Shown here piece by piece: positions 41,448 through 52,177 of a stretch of 64,000 bases of DNA. The first letter of the stretch is position 1, and the number at the start of each line of letters is the position of its first letter. The notes below the pieces were generated by a model that worked only from the letters and a program-made list of their open reading frames with translations, did not search any database and had not been told where the DNA came from. Made by a program: the position numbers and the translations under genes. The stretch covers positions 186,001-250,000 of the forward strand of contig NW_026261571.1 in NCBI RefSeq assembly GCF_000165395.2, written 5' to 3'. This DNA is from Babesia bovis T2Bo (Eukaryota > Apicomplexa > Aconoidasida > Piroplasmida > Babesiidae).

Positions 41448-44400
41448 ATGTTAGATCGATTGCGTAGCTCGGGAAATGAGCGACGCCTAGATGATTATTC
41501 TTCTGATCCGGTACTCCCGGATACTGGGGAGCCGGATGCATTTTATCACGACGATCCGCAGTGTCCGTGTTACGTTTGTACTAACGGCATGATGGAATCG
41601 AAATCAAGTATGTCTACGGACGATACTTCCACTGGTGTGGAGTTCGCCGTCCGATCGTTTTGGCGCCTGGCTAAAACTCAAAATGATGTGGAGTCGCCCA
41701 TGGAAGGCCACTGCCGTGGGTTTTACTACAAGCTTTTGTTACACCCTCGGGGTACTGCTGGGACTGATAGTGAAGCAAGTCACTTATCGGTTTTCGTAGA
41801 GGCTTCTGTTCAAGACTGGTATCCGCAGTATTGGGTATTCCCCAACGTACGTTTTGAGTTGACGGTTGTTAATTTTAAGGACCCAAAGCAATCGGTTACT
41901 TCCTGGGCGCATTGGAGTTTTTCCAGTGACGCTACAAGCCGTGGTTGGCAGAAGATGATTTCCCACAGTAGGCTGACCAAAGCTAGCGGGTTCATGGATG
42001 AGGATGGTACCGTATTAGTTCGAGGTAAGGCAGAGCCGCCGTATTCCATGTTATGGTCCAATTCTCCTCTGTACCACCCGCAGATGATGTGGGAGTACAT
42101 CCCTAATCGTGCTCAACGCGAGCTATCAGCGGAGATGCAGTCGGATAAGAACGGTTCGGGCAAATGCAAGCGTTTGATATCTGTCCATGACAGCAGTTTA
42201 AACATACCTTCCTATACGTTCGAGTTCCGTGCTCCAGGTAGTGGTAACTACGGTACTGCAACTCCTGCAGCGCTGCCTAATGCCCCTCCTGCGGCGATTT
42301 CTGACAAGGAGCGTGATGGCGACTATGGGTACTACGTTGACAATAAGGCTAATCAAGTGGATGCCCCTATGACACCGCCTCAAGCGGATGCTAAGGAGCC
42401 TCCACCGCCATTACCAATACAGCCTGAGCCCATAACCGATACAAACCAGTCTATAGAGAACCAGGACTACATAGAGCCCAATGCTGAAGAGTCGATAATG
42501 CGTCTGCAGACTGATGAGCACCCTACGGTATCCAACAACACTATCCTCAGGTTCCTGGACTCCGTGATACCAGCGTTGCAACCCACTCTGGATGCTGACC
42601 TCTTAGCGCTTATGACTCACATTCTATATCACTTGCGTGAATTCAGGAAGCGAGTTCTCATGTGGATACCTCCGGAACCCACCGAAGAGGGTGGTAAGAG
42701 CGGGAATGGTATAATTCTGGCCTTACAGAAGACATTTGCGTACATGCAGTTGTACCCGTTTGCCGCTGCTTGCATGGCATATAAGCACGCAGGCATCGAC
42801 CCTCATCAGCTGTCGAAATACTACTTGTATGAATTGCTCCCCAAGATGCCGAATGTCAAGATGGGCCACAGTGCTTCGGACGGCACGGATGGTTCTGGGC
42901 TAGGTAATATTAACGACAGGTCACCTGCTGCCAAGTATGAAAGTAACTTGCAACCGAAGAAGCAGTCGGTATCGCGTCAACCTAAAAGCACTGCAGTTCC
43001 ATGGAGCCGAGTCCATATACCAGCTCCATTCCCAAAGCCCAGTGATGTTCCTGGATATGACGATAATGATGAGTTTAAGAACCCGCACTGCTGTTACTTT
43101 GACGGTGGGCGTTACGAATGGGAGATTAAACGCCGCGCCAACCCGGATGGCAGTACCAGCGAGAGTATAATGGACCACTTATATACCCCGAGTAACATTT
43201 TTGGGACCAATGATGACCAGGTTGGGAGTTACAAGCTCTTGCCGGGTACACTTAGCTACAGCATCGGGAACCGGGGTGATGTGTTTGACCATTTAGTTCC
43301 ACAGCCACCAAATATCAAGTTGTTGCTCAAGTCAATGCACATGAGTGACTTGCAGGTCCTAGAAACCCAGGACCAGTTGATAAACATACATACTGAGCTG
43401 TTCAGCATGCTCCTAATGGACCTGGCTGCCGCCAAGCATACGATAAAGCAGCGTCGGTTAATGGCCAATGCCAAGGGCAATTCCGAACCCAGCCCGGAGT
43501 ACAGTTTGCCGTGGTACTTGAGGGACCAGACTGACCTTGAAGCGACGTGCAAATCGCTATTTTCTGGTGCTGGTGATAATGAAGGTCTTTTCCACAATGG
43601 TGAAGTTAACGATATAGCAAGCATATACATCCGTTGCAAACACTCACACTCACTGCAAAAGGCACTTGAAAACACTACCAAGTCCATGTCTAAATTCCCC
43701 GAAGTATTATTTTTCTACCTATACCCAGCGAAAAATGCTAAGAAGGGTGAGCTTTTCGATATACCGCTGCGTCTTGACTGCACTAACCTTTGTGAGGGTG
43801 CGGCGACACCTGAGGACCATTTTGACGTCACGGGTCCTCAGAGTCCGCAGAAGATGGCACCTGCTGGTGACAACACTAGCGACTCCAGGGGCAGCTCCGG
43901 CCCTGTAGTTTACTGCGACTACTCCGATGAGGAAGAGGACGATGAAGAGGATGAGCCTGAGGATATCCTGAGCGATGGCTTCGGTAATTTCGAAGGCGAC
44001 TGCAAGAAAGGCAAGCACTCGGCCCATGTTAAGTGGTATTCTTTATATGCCCTCATTCTTAGGGAGGGTGATATACGATCTGACGGTACTGGTGGCAATT
44101 TCCATTCTCTACTGCTACGACCTGAAGAAGATGGTCCTTGGTACCGTATAGGTGAAGGCCGTGTCGAGAAGCTGTTAACCAAGATGGACTTCACTGAATG
44201 GAAGTGCCACCGTGATTTTTTCTGTGCAGCTGCGATATATGTAGCCGAGGATTACATCGACATGTTACAAGTGGGTGAAGTTGACCTTTCTGGTAACATT
44301 AAGAGTTGGAACCCCAAGTTATTCTATGACACGCTAGAGGCACTTGGCGTCACTGAGCAGGACCTCTCAAACCCAGTACTTGCCGTCATGGCTCAGAAAC

Positions 44401-47400
44401 AGATGGAATCCATGGAATACAGGTCACAGTTATCTGGTGAAGACATGGTGACACCCAGTGGCTCCATTACGCCAACGTATATGTCCTCTCGCTCCAGGGT
44501 TTACTGCAACACTTCACAGGGCACTGACTCGGAGTCATCCTCACGGAAACTGTGCGATACATCACTAGTACCAGTGAAGCAGGACTCCGAGCTTGAGGAC
44601 ATTCCTATCAGCAAAGAGTCGGATAGTGATGTGGTACTAGACTACACCATTGCCAGTTTGGTATATAATCGTAAAATTGGCCAGCGCCATCCTAGGTTAG
44701 GATTGAGTTGTGAGTTACATGGTTACTCCATGAACGCGTTGAATACCATGCATAAGAGAGAGTTGAACCTAAAGAAAATTGAGCCCATCACGGATAAGGA
44801 ATTTTGCAGGCGTCTAAATCGCGCAGAAACCATTAAGCCATTTATGAAGTGGATCTTCTATGCATCCAAGGAGAACAATTACCTATTGAACGATGTAAAA
44901 AACTTGTCAGAAGGCAAGACATTAATACGTTTCCTGCAGCAGCGTGAGCGATTTTTCGAAGAGGAGTTTTGCCACCTCACTGCTGAGATAATGCTAAAGG
45001 AGGTTGGCGAGCACATGGCGCTGCACAAGGTCTATCGCTGGGATACCGACAAGTCATGGTGCGGCTGTGAATGTACCAAGTGCTCGGAACATTGCCCAGC
45101 TCTGCTACTCACCGATAAGGGTAGATTTGCTGGTGAGGACCTCAAGGAGGTGCTTAGGGAGCCATCCACTATTCTATTCCGCAATATACAGATTTTGCGC
45201 TGCCATTTGGAGTATTTCTGCAAGGACTGCTGGAACCTGAGTCGCCAGGACAAGGATGTACAGCAGGTTTCTGATATCAATGGCTTCAAGGCCACTTCAG
45301 AACGCTCGGCATTGTTCCTAGTGGAATGCATCTGGGATGCATGCCTGCGGTATACCCACGACTGCAGGACCTTGTTGTACCTTAAGGCCATATCGGACAA
45401 CCCCGACGCCATTGCGACCAACCTGGGTTTGCACAAGATAAAGTCTAGTGCAATACCAGCGGCAAAGCCTTCTAGCGCAACTACGTCTACCACTGACCAT
45501 AGCACTGACCTATTCGTATTCGACGGCACGCTTTCGCAGAACATCGATGTCCTCGAGGGAGCTTTCGTGGACTGCTACGATACGAAATATGACTTGACCG
45601 TGGGCGAGGAGCTGCGCATTATGCGTTTCTTCGACGCCAAGTACCATTTGCCCACAGTGTTCCAAATGCGCAAGTATCTCAGGGAGAACCGTGTTCTGGT
45701 ATATGGCTTCGTGCGTCCTCACGAGCTTCTAAGGGCCTACCTGGAGACTTTGTACCCAGGTGAAAACATCAAGGGCGAGATAGAAGCCATGGCCCCGAGT
45801 GTAATTTGGAATGAGAGTGTTTTTGACCAAAAGGTTAACACAGACAGTTTATCACCAGAGACAAGGGCGCTCTACGGGATACGCGATAGCGCCAGTGACA
45901 TTGAGACTAGCTGTGGATACATGCTGTGTGATATCTATGAGGAGCTCATTACTAAAATGCTAGTCCACGTACAGGATGCCGAACGAGGGTTGGGCAACCA
46001 GGTATTCGACCACATGTACACGAGCGCTGATGTTGCGCGCATCGTTGATGCTATAGAGAATGAGTGTGCCAAGGCCTCGGCTAGTAACAGTATGTCCATT
46101 GGTGTTCATAATGCCAGTTACCAATGTACTTGCGAGGCTCTCCAGGTTGATGCCAAGACTTCACCTGTGCTATCAAGCAGTTCCTACTTCTCAGATTTCG
46201 GTGTTTCCCGGGGCCCGTTTTCACTTGATTTCGTGGATATTGTACCTAAAGTGGGTCGTTATACACCTGGGTTAGCGAGTGATTCAATGTCGTTGAGTGG
46301 CGACCTAATGTACATGTCCAAAACAACGGATCCCAAGCGTAAGACCCGGGCCAAGGATACCAAGAAGACGCCTGATACCTGCGCCAGCATAATACCGCCA
46401 TTTGATATCGCCATACGTGACATGGTTATTAACCAGAAAACTGCCCATTCCGCCTATCCCAAGCTGTTCCCTGATATCAATGAGGTCATTAAATACCCCA
46501 ATGGAGCTCACAGCTCGAGTAATAACGGGGCGATAGCTACTTTACGCCGTTGGGGAGAGTACAATTCATTTTTATACCAGCAAAACCTGGGATATGACTT
46601 TAATGTTGCGGCTGGCTTTGCTGACTTGCTGCGTCTGGAGAACCACGGCCTTAAGGCGTATCCCAACCCGTTGCTGGAGTCGAGGCGATACAACGAAACG
46701 CAGGCTCTGCGCATCAAGCATGCCTTTGAAATTGGTATAGTAACTTCCCATGACCTATCTGGCTGTGAAGGCTTCGCTTCTGAAGAGAAGTTCGTCCCAA
46801 CCAAGCGGCTCCTGGTTTACCACGAGTGCGTTGACGAAGAGAGTGGTAAAAAGGTCCCTGTGCGCGTTGAGCATCTCTATTGGGGCCTTAGGAGACTAAT
46901 GCTGAACAAGATGAATGCTGAGATAGATAGTGCCTTCGTACAAAGCAGCAAGGCAAAGCGTACCAAGGGCACTACCAAGTGCATATGTGGAGGTCCCTGC
47001 GACTCTGAGGAGTATGAATGTGTCTTGAACTTGCGATGGAAGCCGTTACCAAGGGATTGCTTTGTGCTATATGCCCTTCGTCCTGATAATAACCCAATTC
47101 GCCGTGGCAGGCGCAGGTTTACCTTTATGCACCCAGAAGCTGATTTGGCGCAGTACGTCGACATTTCAAAGCGTAGAGTTAACCCGAAGGCCCCTGATAT
47201 CATCATACTCATTGTTGGTGCACCGGTATCGCTTTGTGCAGCTCCGCAAACTCCTTTCCCATTGGTCGACGACAGCGACTACCCACTGCTGTTATTCAAG
47301 TGGATGTGTTCGGATTCCGTGGACCTTGTATGCTATGGCGCGGTTGTTTGCGACGCCAAGAAGCAGTTGCAACACTATATATTCGAGTGGCTCCTGCCAC

Positions 47401-49538
47401 TGCTCCGTGAGCTTGGTGTGCTGCCAAAGCTAGGTCCAGGTGAAAAGGAGGACATTGAGCGATACCAGATATTGGAAGAATGCAGTGTTCGCACGGTACA
47501 GAACGTCAGGCGTTGGAGCTGTGCCATTAGGAAGATTAACAAACGGACTGGTGATATTATTATCGCCCAGGTCAAACGGCTTACAGATTCACCTGCTACT
47601 CTTAAATTCAGGGAGACTACGGAGTTCATCAACACCATAAAGGAGCTGGAGGCCCTGGAGTTCCTACCACCAGCGGAGCAAGCGGATTCACTAGAGCTAG
47701 TTCGTATGGGCTCCGATCGCATGGACAGCGTCGAGAAGGCTCCTGACGACACGCAGAAAATGGCCAAACGAAAGAAGCAGAAGAAGAAAATGCCGAAAAC
47801 AGCTATCCCGAGTAACAAAAAGAGCACCTTTTCGAAAACTATTGCACCACCGGAAAGCGATTCCGATAGTGCCGTTGAGGAGGTATCTACACCTTTGCAG
47901 CCGGAGGTACCGGTATTACCTGAATCGCAGATTGAAGAGCCAAAGACCGACGAGATGAAAACGCCAGTGGCAGTTACTGAAGGATCTGATACTGACTACG
48001 ATGATCGTGGTGAAGAGGTTGCTGAGGACGAAGAGTATGAGGAGGAGTTTGACGTCACTGCGCTGGTTGACGACGCCCAGGATATAGGTGATACAGCTGT
48101 GTCGTACATAGACCGTTCGTCTATCGAGTTGAGTGGTCTGGCCAATGGATCTATGCATGAGTATCTATCCCGGATAGATGTCAACCAGCTGGGTACCCCT
48201 GACGCTGCAAGTGACCTTTGTGTCTATATCCAGCGAATAGTAGAAACTGAGTTCACGGATACTGATGACTTCATTGAGGAGCCCTTGAAGGACCAGGTGG
48301 CAGTTACAGTTGGCCCTAGCACCCGGAGTTGCCTCGATTTAATGCTGTGCCTAGTCAAGTCAGTTACTGACAATACACATCTATTAACTGGTCTCCACGG
48401 GTTGTTGAATACGTTATATGACCAATCCCCAATGAAATCAGCTTGCATAGCTTGCTATGTCCTAGTATCCATGGGCAACACCACGATACAGGACCACCTC
48501 AACTCAAAGCAGGGCGACGATCTTGTGGTTTCGTGTGTCAACATGATATCGGAGCAGTGCCTGGAGTACAGTTACTTGCTATTCACTGAGTGCGACGAAA
48601 GGAGTGCTTTGGGTGCTATGCTTGTTTGTTTATACATTTTCTCGGATATCAACGAGACCATTGGGCGTCTGTGTAACGGAAATGGCGATTTGCTTTATCT
48701 CATGAACGTCTATTACGATACGTTACAGGAAATCCCAGAATTGGATGAGCGTGACGTATATAGTGACTTAGATTTCCGCATGGATGCTTTCCAGCAGTTT
48801 GTAGGCTTGGGCATGTATAAAACCAACGAGATCCTGGAGCACGTGAAGCACAATTCTGAGCTCATGTCAGGGTTCATGTCCAGGAAGTCGCCTTACGGCA
48901 GGCTGGAGTTAATATCCGAGGTCGAGCGCCTGGTACTGCTCCAGTTGAAGATGTGGTGGAACCGTCGCGAGATGTACTTTGGGTCTATAAAGACCAGGGT
49001 ACAGAATGGATACGTAGAGTTTGTTCTTGCGAGAGGTGATTGCCAGGCATTGCGCCAGGCGCATTCTGACCATAATGGACCTGTTCCAATATCTGATGTT
49101 GAGGTGCGCTATCTCCAGGGATGTTGCAGCAGGTACCCCGATGAACTGGGTATCAGTATAGACGATGGCTTAGTGAGATTTGGCACTATCGATACCGGTG
49201 TATCGCTAGGCCCTGATGAGGCTTGTGCAGTTATCGACGCTGCGGTGTCAATGGCCCAGCTCATAGAGAGTCGCAACGTGCTTCGTGCGGTGCGAAATGT
49301 CAGCGTTGACCCAGAAGATGGGATTACCTTGTTTGGTGACCTTGATGCGATGCGTTTGTGGAGTACGCAGACCGCATTGGTCACAATGTCGGTGCGTTGC
49401 TCTGGTACCTTGGACCACGTGATGACCTCTGATATCGACACTATCATACAACACTACTACGCCCGTGCGGTGCGCCATATACCGCATCCGCCCAAAATGC
49501 CACCTCAGCATATGCACATGGTGGGTAACCACGGTTAA
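41448..49538 (+). CDS. 2696-aa MATH-domain protein
   Basis: One uninterrupted exon. Residues about 68-200 form a MATH (TRAF-C-like) domain: FWRLAKTQ, FYYKLLLHPRG, LSVFVEASV, YPQYWVFPNVRFELTVVN, then a final strand LVRGKAE. MATH domains bind peptide ligands and often serve ubiquitin systems; MATH domains also occur N-terminally in very large apicomplexan proteins. I find no Cys-box or His-box of a ubiquitin protease and no kinase or helicase motif in the rest. Other features are Cys clusters (CPCYVC near 38; CGCECTKCSEHC near 1205; CICGGPC near 1845), acidic stretches (DDEEDEPED near 830) and a Lys-rich run near 2110. GC content and codon bias resemble those of the E2 gene next to it. Function unknown. 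Confidence 0.82.
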   Translation: MLDRLRSSGNERRLDDYSSDPVLPDTGEPDAFYHDDPQCPCYVCTNGMMESKSSMSTDDTSTGVEFAVRSFWRLAKTQNDVESPMEGHCRGFYYKLLLHPRGTAGTDSEASHLSVFVEASVQDWYPQYWVFPNVRFELTVVNFKDPKQSVTSWAHWSFSSDATSRGWQKMISHSRLTKASGFMDEDGTVLVRGKAEPPYSMLWSNSPLYHPQMMWEYIPNRAQRELSAEMQSDKNGSGKCKRLISVHDSSLNIPSYTFEFRAPGSGNYGTATPAALPNAPPAAISDKERDGDYGYYVDNKANQVDAPMTPPQADAKEPPPPLPIQPEPITDTNQSIENQDYIEPNAEESIMRLQTDEHPTVSNNTILRFLDSVIPALQPTLDADLLALMTHILYHLREFRKRVLMWIPPEPTEEGGKSGNGIILALQKTFAYMQLYPFAAACMAYKHAGIDPHQLSKYYLYELLPKMPNVKMGHSASDGTDGSGLGNINDRSPAAKYESNLQPKKQSVSRQPKSTAVPWSRVHIPAPFPKPSDVPGYDDNDEFKNPHCCYFDGGRYEWEIKRRANPDGSTSESIMDHLYTPSNIFGTNDDQVGSYKLLPGTLSYSIGNRGDVFDHLVPQPPNIKLLLKSMHMSDLQVLETQDQLINIHTELFSMLLMDLAAAKHTIKQRRLMANAKGNSEPSPEYSLPWYLRDQTDLEATCKSLFSGAGDNEGLFHNGEVNDIASIYIRCKHSHSLQKALENTTKSMSKFPEVLFFYLYPAKNAKKGELFDIPLRLDCTNLCEGAATPEDHFDVTGPQSPQKMAPAGDNTSDSRGSSGPVVYCDYSDEEEDDEEDEPEDILSDGFGNFEGDCKKGKHSAHVKWYSLYALILREGDIRSDGTGGNFHSLLLRPEEDGPWYRIGEGRVEKLLTKMDFTEWKCHRDFFCAAAIYVAEDYIDMLQVGEVDLSGNIKSWNPKLFYDTLEALGVTEQDLSNPVLAVMAQKQMESMEYRSQLSGEDMVTPSGSITPTYMSSRSRVYCNTSQGTDSESSSRKLCDTSLVPVKQDSELEDIPISKESDSDVVLDYTIASLVYNRKIGQRHPRLGLSCELHGYSMNALNTMHKRELNLKKIEPITDKEFCRRLNRAETIKPFMKWIFYASKENNYLLNDVKNLSEGKTLIRFLQQRERFFEEEFCHLTAEIMLKEVGEHMALHKVYRWDTDKSWCGCECTKCSEHCPALLLTDKGRFAGEDLKEVLREPSTILFRNIQILRCHLEYFCKDCWNLSRQDKDVQQVSDINGFKATSERSALFLVECIWDACLRYTHDCRTLLYLKAISDNPDAIATNLGLHKIKSSAIPAAKPSSATTSTTDHSTDLFVFDGTLSQNIDVLEGAFVDCYDTKYDLTVGEELRIMRFFDAKYHLPTVFQMRKYLRENRVLVYGFVRPHELLRAYLETLYPGENIKGEIEAMAPSVIWNESVFDQKVNTDSLSPETRALYGIRDSASDIETSCGYMLCDIYEELITKMLVHVQDAERGLGNQVFDHMYTSADVARIVDAIENECAKASASNSMSIGVHNASYQCTCEALQVDAKTSPVLSSSSYFSDFGVSRGPFSLDFVDIVPKVGRYTPGLASDSMSLSGDLMYMSKTTDPKRKTRAKDTKKTPDTCASIIPPFDIAIRDMVINQKTAHSAYPKLFPDINEVIKYPNGAHSSSNNGAIATLRRWGEYNSFLYQQNLGYDFNVAAGFADLLRLENHGLKAYPNPLLESRRYNETQALRIKHAFEIGIVTSHDLSGCEGFASEEKFVPTKRLLVYHECVDEESGKKVPVRVEHLYWGLRRLMLNKMNAEIDSAFVQSSKAKRTKGTTKCICGGPCDSEEYECVLNLRWKPLPRDCFVLYALRPDNNPIRRGRRRFTFMHPEADLAQYVDISKRRVNPKAPDIIILIVGAPVSLCAAPQTPFPLVDDSDYPLLLFKWMCSDSVDLVCYGAVVCDAKKQLQHYIFEWLLPLLRELGVLPKLGPGEKEDIERYQILEECSVRTVQNVRRWSCAIRKINKRTGDIIIAQVKRLTDSPATLKFRETTEFINTIKELEALEFLPPAEQADSLELVRMGSDRMDSVEKAPDDTQKMAKRKKQKKKMPKTAIPSNKKSTFSKTIAPPESDSDSAVEEVSTPLQPEVPVLPESQIEEPKTDEMKTPVAVTEGSDTDYDDRGEEVAEDEEYEEEFDVTALVDDAQDIGDTAVSYIDRSSIELSGLANGSMHEYLSRIDVNQLGTPDAASDLCVYIQRIVETEFTDTDDFIEEPLKDQVAVTVGPSTRSCLDLMLCLVKSVTDNTHLLTGLHGLLNTLYDQSPMKSACIACYVLVSMGNTTIQDHLNSKQGDDLVVSCVNMISEQCLEYSYLLFTECDERSALGAMLVCLYIFSDINETIGRLCNGNGDLLYLMNVYYDTLQEIPELDERDVYSDLDFRMDAFQQFVGLGMYKTNEILEHVKHNSELMSGFMSRKSPYGRLELISEVERLVLLQLKMWWNRREMYFGSIKTRVQNGYVEFVLARGDCQALRQAHSDHNGPVPISDVEVRYLQGCCSRYPDELGISIDDGLVRFGTIDTGVSLGPDEACAVIDAAVSMAQLIESRNVLRAVRNVSVDPEDGITLFGDLDAMRLWSTQTALVTMSVRCSGTLDHVMTSDIDTIIQHYYARAVRHIPHPPKMPPQHMHMVGNHG

Positions 49539-49573
49539 AATTAAATTATTAATTGTGATTAGCGATTTGCATC

Positions 49574-50817
49574 TTAGTTTTCTAGTAAGACCTTCGGGTT
49601 TTCAATGGCTTCTTTAATTGCAATTAGGAACTGCACGGCCTCACGGCCGTCAATCAAACGGTGGTCGTAAGACAGGGCCAAGTTCATTATTGGACGTATG
49701 ACCATCTGGTCGTCACGCACGACGCAGCGTTTAATGATTGAGTGCATACCCAAAATGGATGACTGAGGTGGGTTAATGATTGGGGTGCTTAGCACACTGC
49801 CGTAGACACCGCCGTTGGATATGGTGAAGGTACCGCCGGTCATGTCGGCCACTGTAAGGCGTCCCTCACGACCCTTGGCGGCGGCATCAACTAACTGCTG
49901 TTCAAGCTCTATCCAGCTCTTGCCCTCGCAGTTACGAATGACAGGTACCACCAAGCCCGTGGGCGTAGCCACTGCAACTGAGATGTCAACAAAGTGCTTT
50001 GTCACGATGTCATCACCCTCAATGTAGGAGTTCATTATGGGCATCTTGAGTAACGCCATAGTGGAAGCCTTCATGTAGGCTGAGACGTATCCCAGCTTAA
50101 CAGGGTACTTCCCAGATTCATTCAACTCCTTACGAAGGGCCATTATAGCATCCATGTCACACTCGTTGAACGTACTTAACATGACGGTAGTCTGCTGAGA
50201 TTCCTTAAGACGCTCGCCAATGCGTTTGCGCATACGGGTCATTTGTACCTGAACATTATGCAAAGATAGCTGGTAACATACCCTAGTTTCTGTTGGAGCT
50301 GGTTCATCAGCTTTAACCTCAGCGACGGGTTCCGGTGATTTTGAGTCAACACCAGATGCAGTCTCCGCAGGAGCGGCGGCGGAGCCGCCAGCGTCAACGT
50401 CGATGAAAGGCTTGCCGACAAGCACAGTGTCGTCGACTTCATAGTGTTGCTTAACAATTACACCAGATAATGTACTGTTAATGTCAACAGTGACCTTGTC
50501 CGTCTCCACTATGGCAATTGGCTCGTCGACTTCCACTGATTCACCCACGTTCTTCTTCCACTCACTTAGTGTGCCCTCACTGATGGAGTCACCAAGAGAT
50601 GGCAATTTCATAGTCTTAACTTCTGACACACAATAACGGCATGTTAATACAACCTACCCAGAAGAGTAGAAGACACATGGAGACTGCGGAAGCCATTGAA
50701 ATGACGATCTAACACACCGCATCCTCCAGGTATCTTAGATAAAAGTCGATAGGAAGCTAAAGGTCCGGGTACACAACGGCGCATAACCGCACCAATTAAA
50801 CTAGAACATGACACCAT
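49574..50817 (-). CDS. 2-oxoglutarate dehydrogenase E2 (dihydrolipoamide succinyltransferase)
   Basis: Exons complement(50658-50817), complement(50282-50622) and complement(49574-50248); introns 35 and 33 bp; 391 aa. Exon 1 supplies an acidic-poor leader ([15 protein letters not shown]) suited to mitochondrial import. Next comes one lipoyl domain with the lipoylation motif [10 protein letters not shown], a Pro/Ala/Glu-rich linker, and the catalytic core: [32 protein letters not shown], and active-site [14 protein letters not shown]. No E3-binding domain is visible, typical of this E2. It transfers succinyl groups to CoA in the tricarboxylic acid cycle. The 33-bp intron contains no stop and keeps the frame if retained, so two protein forms would be possible. 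Convergent with the MATH gene, 35 bp between stops. Confidence 0.94.
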
Positions 50818-51438
50818 TATTGATGATATATCTAATTGATAATAGACCCGTAACGATCAGTGCGCTAATCTCTATATATAGTGTCGATGAGGATTCCAAT
50901 GTATACAGCCTTTATTCAAAATTGATAGACAAGTGAAATATATGTGATTAATATATAATTGTATAAATATTTACATGTACACACTAATGAAAAATTGGTC
51001 TAAGGGGGCGACCCGAGCACATTGCCATCGAAGACGCGATGGGTTGAAATGTGCAAGATATGTCCAAACGCTACTCAATGCCGTTATTCGTACATGTAGG
51101 TATTAATTATTTCTAACAGAGCCTATTAAACTGGTATCACAAACGTAAAGTGGGTTTTAGAAGACCCATTTCGTAGTAATTAACTCACGAACATCTCAGA
51201 GATGCGTTTGTGGCAAAGTAAAGGTGAACTACGCTTTTAGCCGTTACATAATACACAAATTAGATACCTATTTTATAAAGTAATTATATAGTTCTTTTGG
51301 GGCTAAATAAGAGCGAATAAGTAAAGGAATCCTGTTACACATTAGCCTATAACTGGGTGATCCCGACAATGATAAGTTATGCTATTTAGAAAGGAATATT
51401 GCATTTAAATAAAAGACCTAAAAAGCAGTAATCATAAA
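50818..51438. other. Intergenic region with inverted repeats (candidate structured RNA)
   Basis: Within an AT-rich spacer, 51000-51215 is GC-richer and contains nested complementary segments: GCACATT (51017-51023) / AATGTGC (51048-51054) enclosing CCATCG / CGATGG; and CACAAACG (51138-51145) / CGTTTGTG (51205-51212) enclosing TGGGTTTT / AAGACCCA and CATCT / AGATG hairpins. A TATA-like run (50960-50970) lies about 30 bp before 51000. No protein frame fits. I could not match it to a known RNA family. Confidence 0.5.
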
Positions 51439-52149
51439 ATGGAGAAGTCAATGAAGTTTTTATTTCTATATATCCTCTTTGCACGGATATATGCAGCAAC
51501 AGCCCTCGGGACAAAGACAAGGGTACATCCGTCGATAAACTCGTCAGCTCAATATGAGCAAGCTTTAAATGAATGGGAAAATTCTGCATCAATTGGTTTT
51601 TGTGCCAGTTATGGTACTGAGATAGACCATATACTGGATACTCTCGTTAAGAACGACAATACCAATGCTTTAATAGGAAACCCACTTAACTTTTTTTCTA
51701 GCCAGCGTGAGGATATTAGCGACAATCTTGACACTGGGAAGGATAAGATTCAGAAGACAGTTGCGGAGTGCACGTTGACGCATGAGAGTACCTCTGGTCT
51801 ATCGAAGAAGACGGTCTATCTATCGTTAAAGGACGCTGAAGATTATGGTAAACGAATTGAGGACGCTAAAAAGCGTATGTTAACTACATCTATGGAGGAA
51901 TCTCCAGTTAAGCATTCTATTGACCTCAAGTGCAAGTCAGTGGTCATAGCGGATGACTCAAAGCGGTGTCAAGTATGTTTGTATGCAGAGGTTGTGAAGC
52001 CTAACAAGCACATTAGATATGGCCACATGGGACAAAGCAGTGTTTTGGAGTGCTTGAATGGCTATGACACTGAGGTAACCGATGGATCACAGCGTAGATC
52101 CTACTTTATTATCTCATCTGCTAACTACCACCCAATATGCATTGCATAA
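51439..52149 (+). CDS. Secreted protein of unknown function
   Basis: Single exon, 236 aa. It begins with a clear signal peptide (hydrophobic FLFLYILFARIYA ending near residue 19), followed by a soluble region of mixed helix with six Cys (FCASYG; AECTL; LKCKS; RCQVCLYAEV; LECLNG) and the C-terminal HPICIA. There is no membrane anchor. I do not recognise the family; it looks like a lineage-specific secreted protein of apicomplexans. The start could be codon 1 or the ATG at codon 5. Its stop lies 28 bp from the stop of the convergent Vps8 gene. Confidence 0.75.
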   Translation: MEKSMKFLFLYILFARIYAATALGTKTRVHPSINSSAQYEQALNEWENSASIGFCASYGTEIDHILDTLVKNDNTNALIGNPLNFFSSQREDISDNLDTGKDKIQKTVAECTLTHESTSGLSKKTVYLSLKDAEDYGKRIEDAKKRMLTTSMEESPVKHSIDLKCKSVVIADDSKRCQVCLYAEVVKPNKHIRYGHMGQSSVLECLNGYDTEVTDGSQRRSYFIISSANYHPICIA

Positions 52150-52177
52150 CTATTTTAAATTTTAGCTACTCTGTTGT

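Noticed and set aside
41448..49538. Ubiquitin protease activity of the MATH protein
   Set aside because: MATH domains accompany USP7-type proteases, but no Cys-box or His-box motif is visible in the 2696 residues.
50969..51215. U4, U1 or SRP RNA identity for the structured patch
   Set aside because: The diagnostic sequences of those RNAs (U1 5' end, U4 5' stem-loop, SRP helix 8 loop) are not present; kept only as unidentified RNA candidate.
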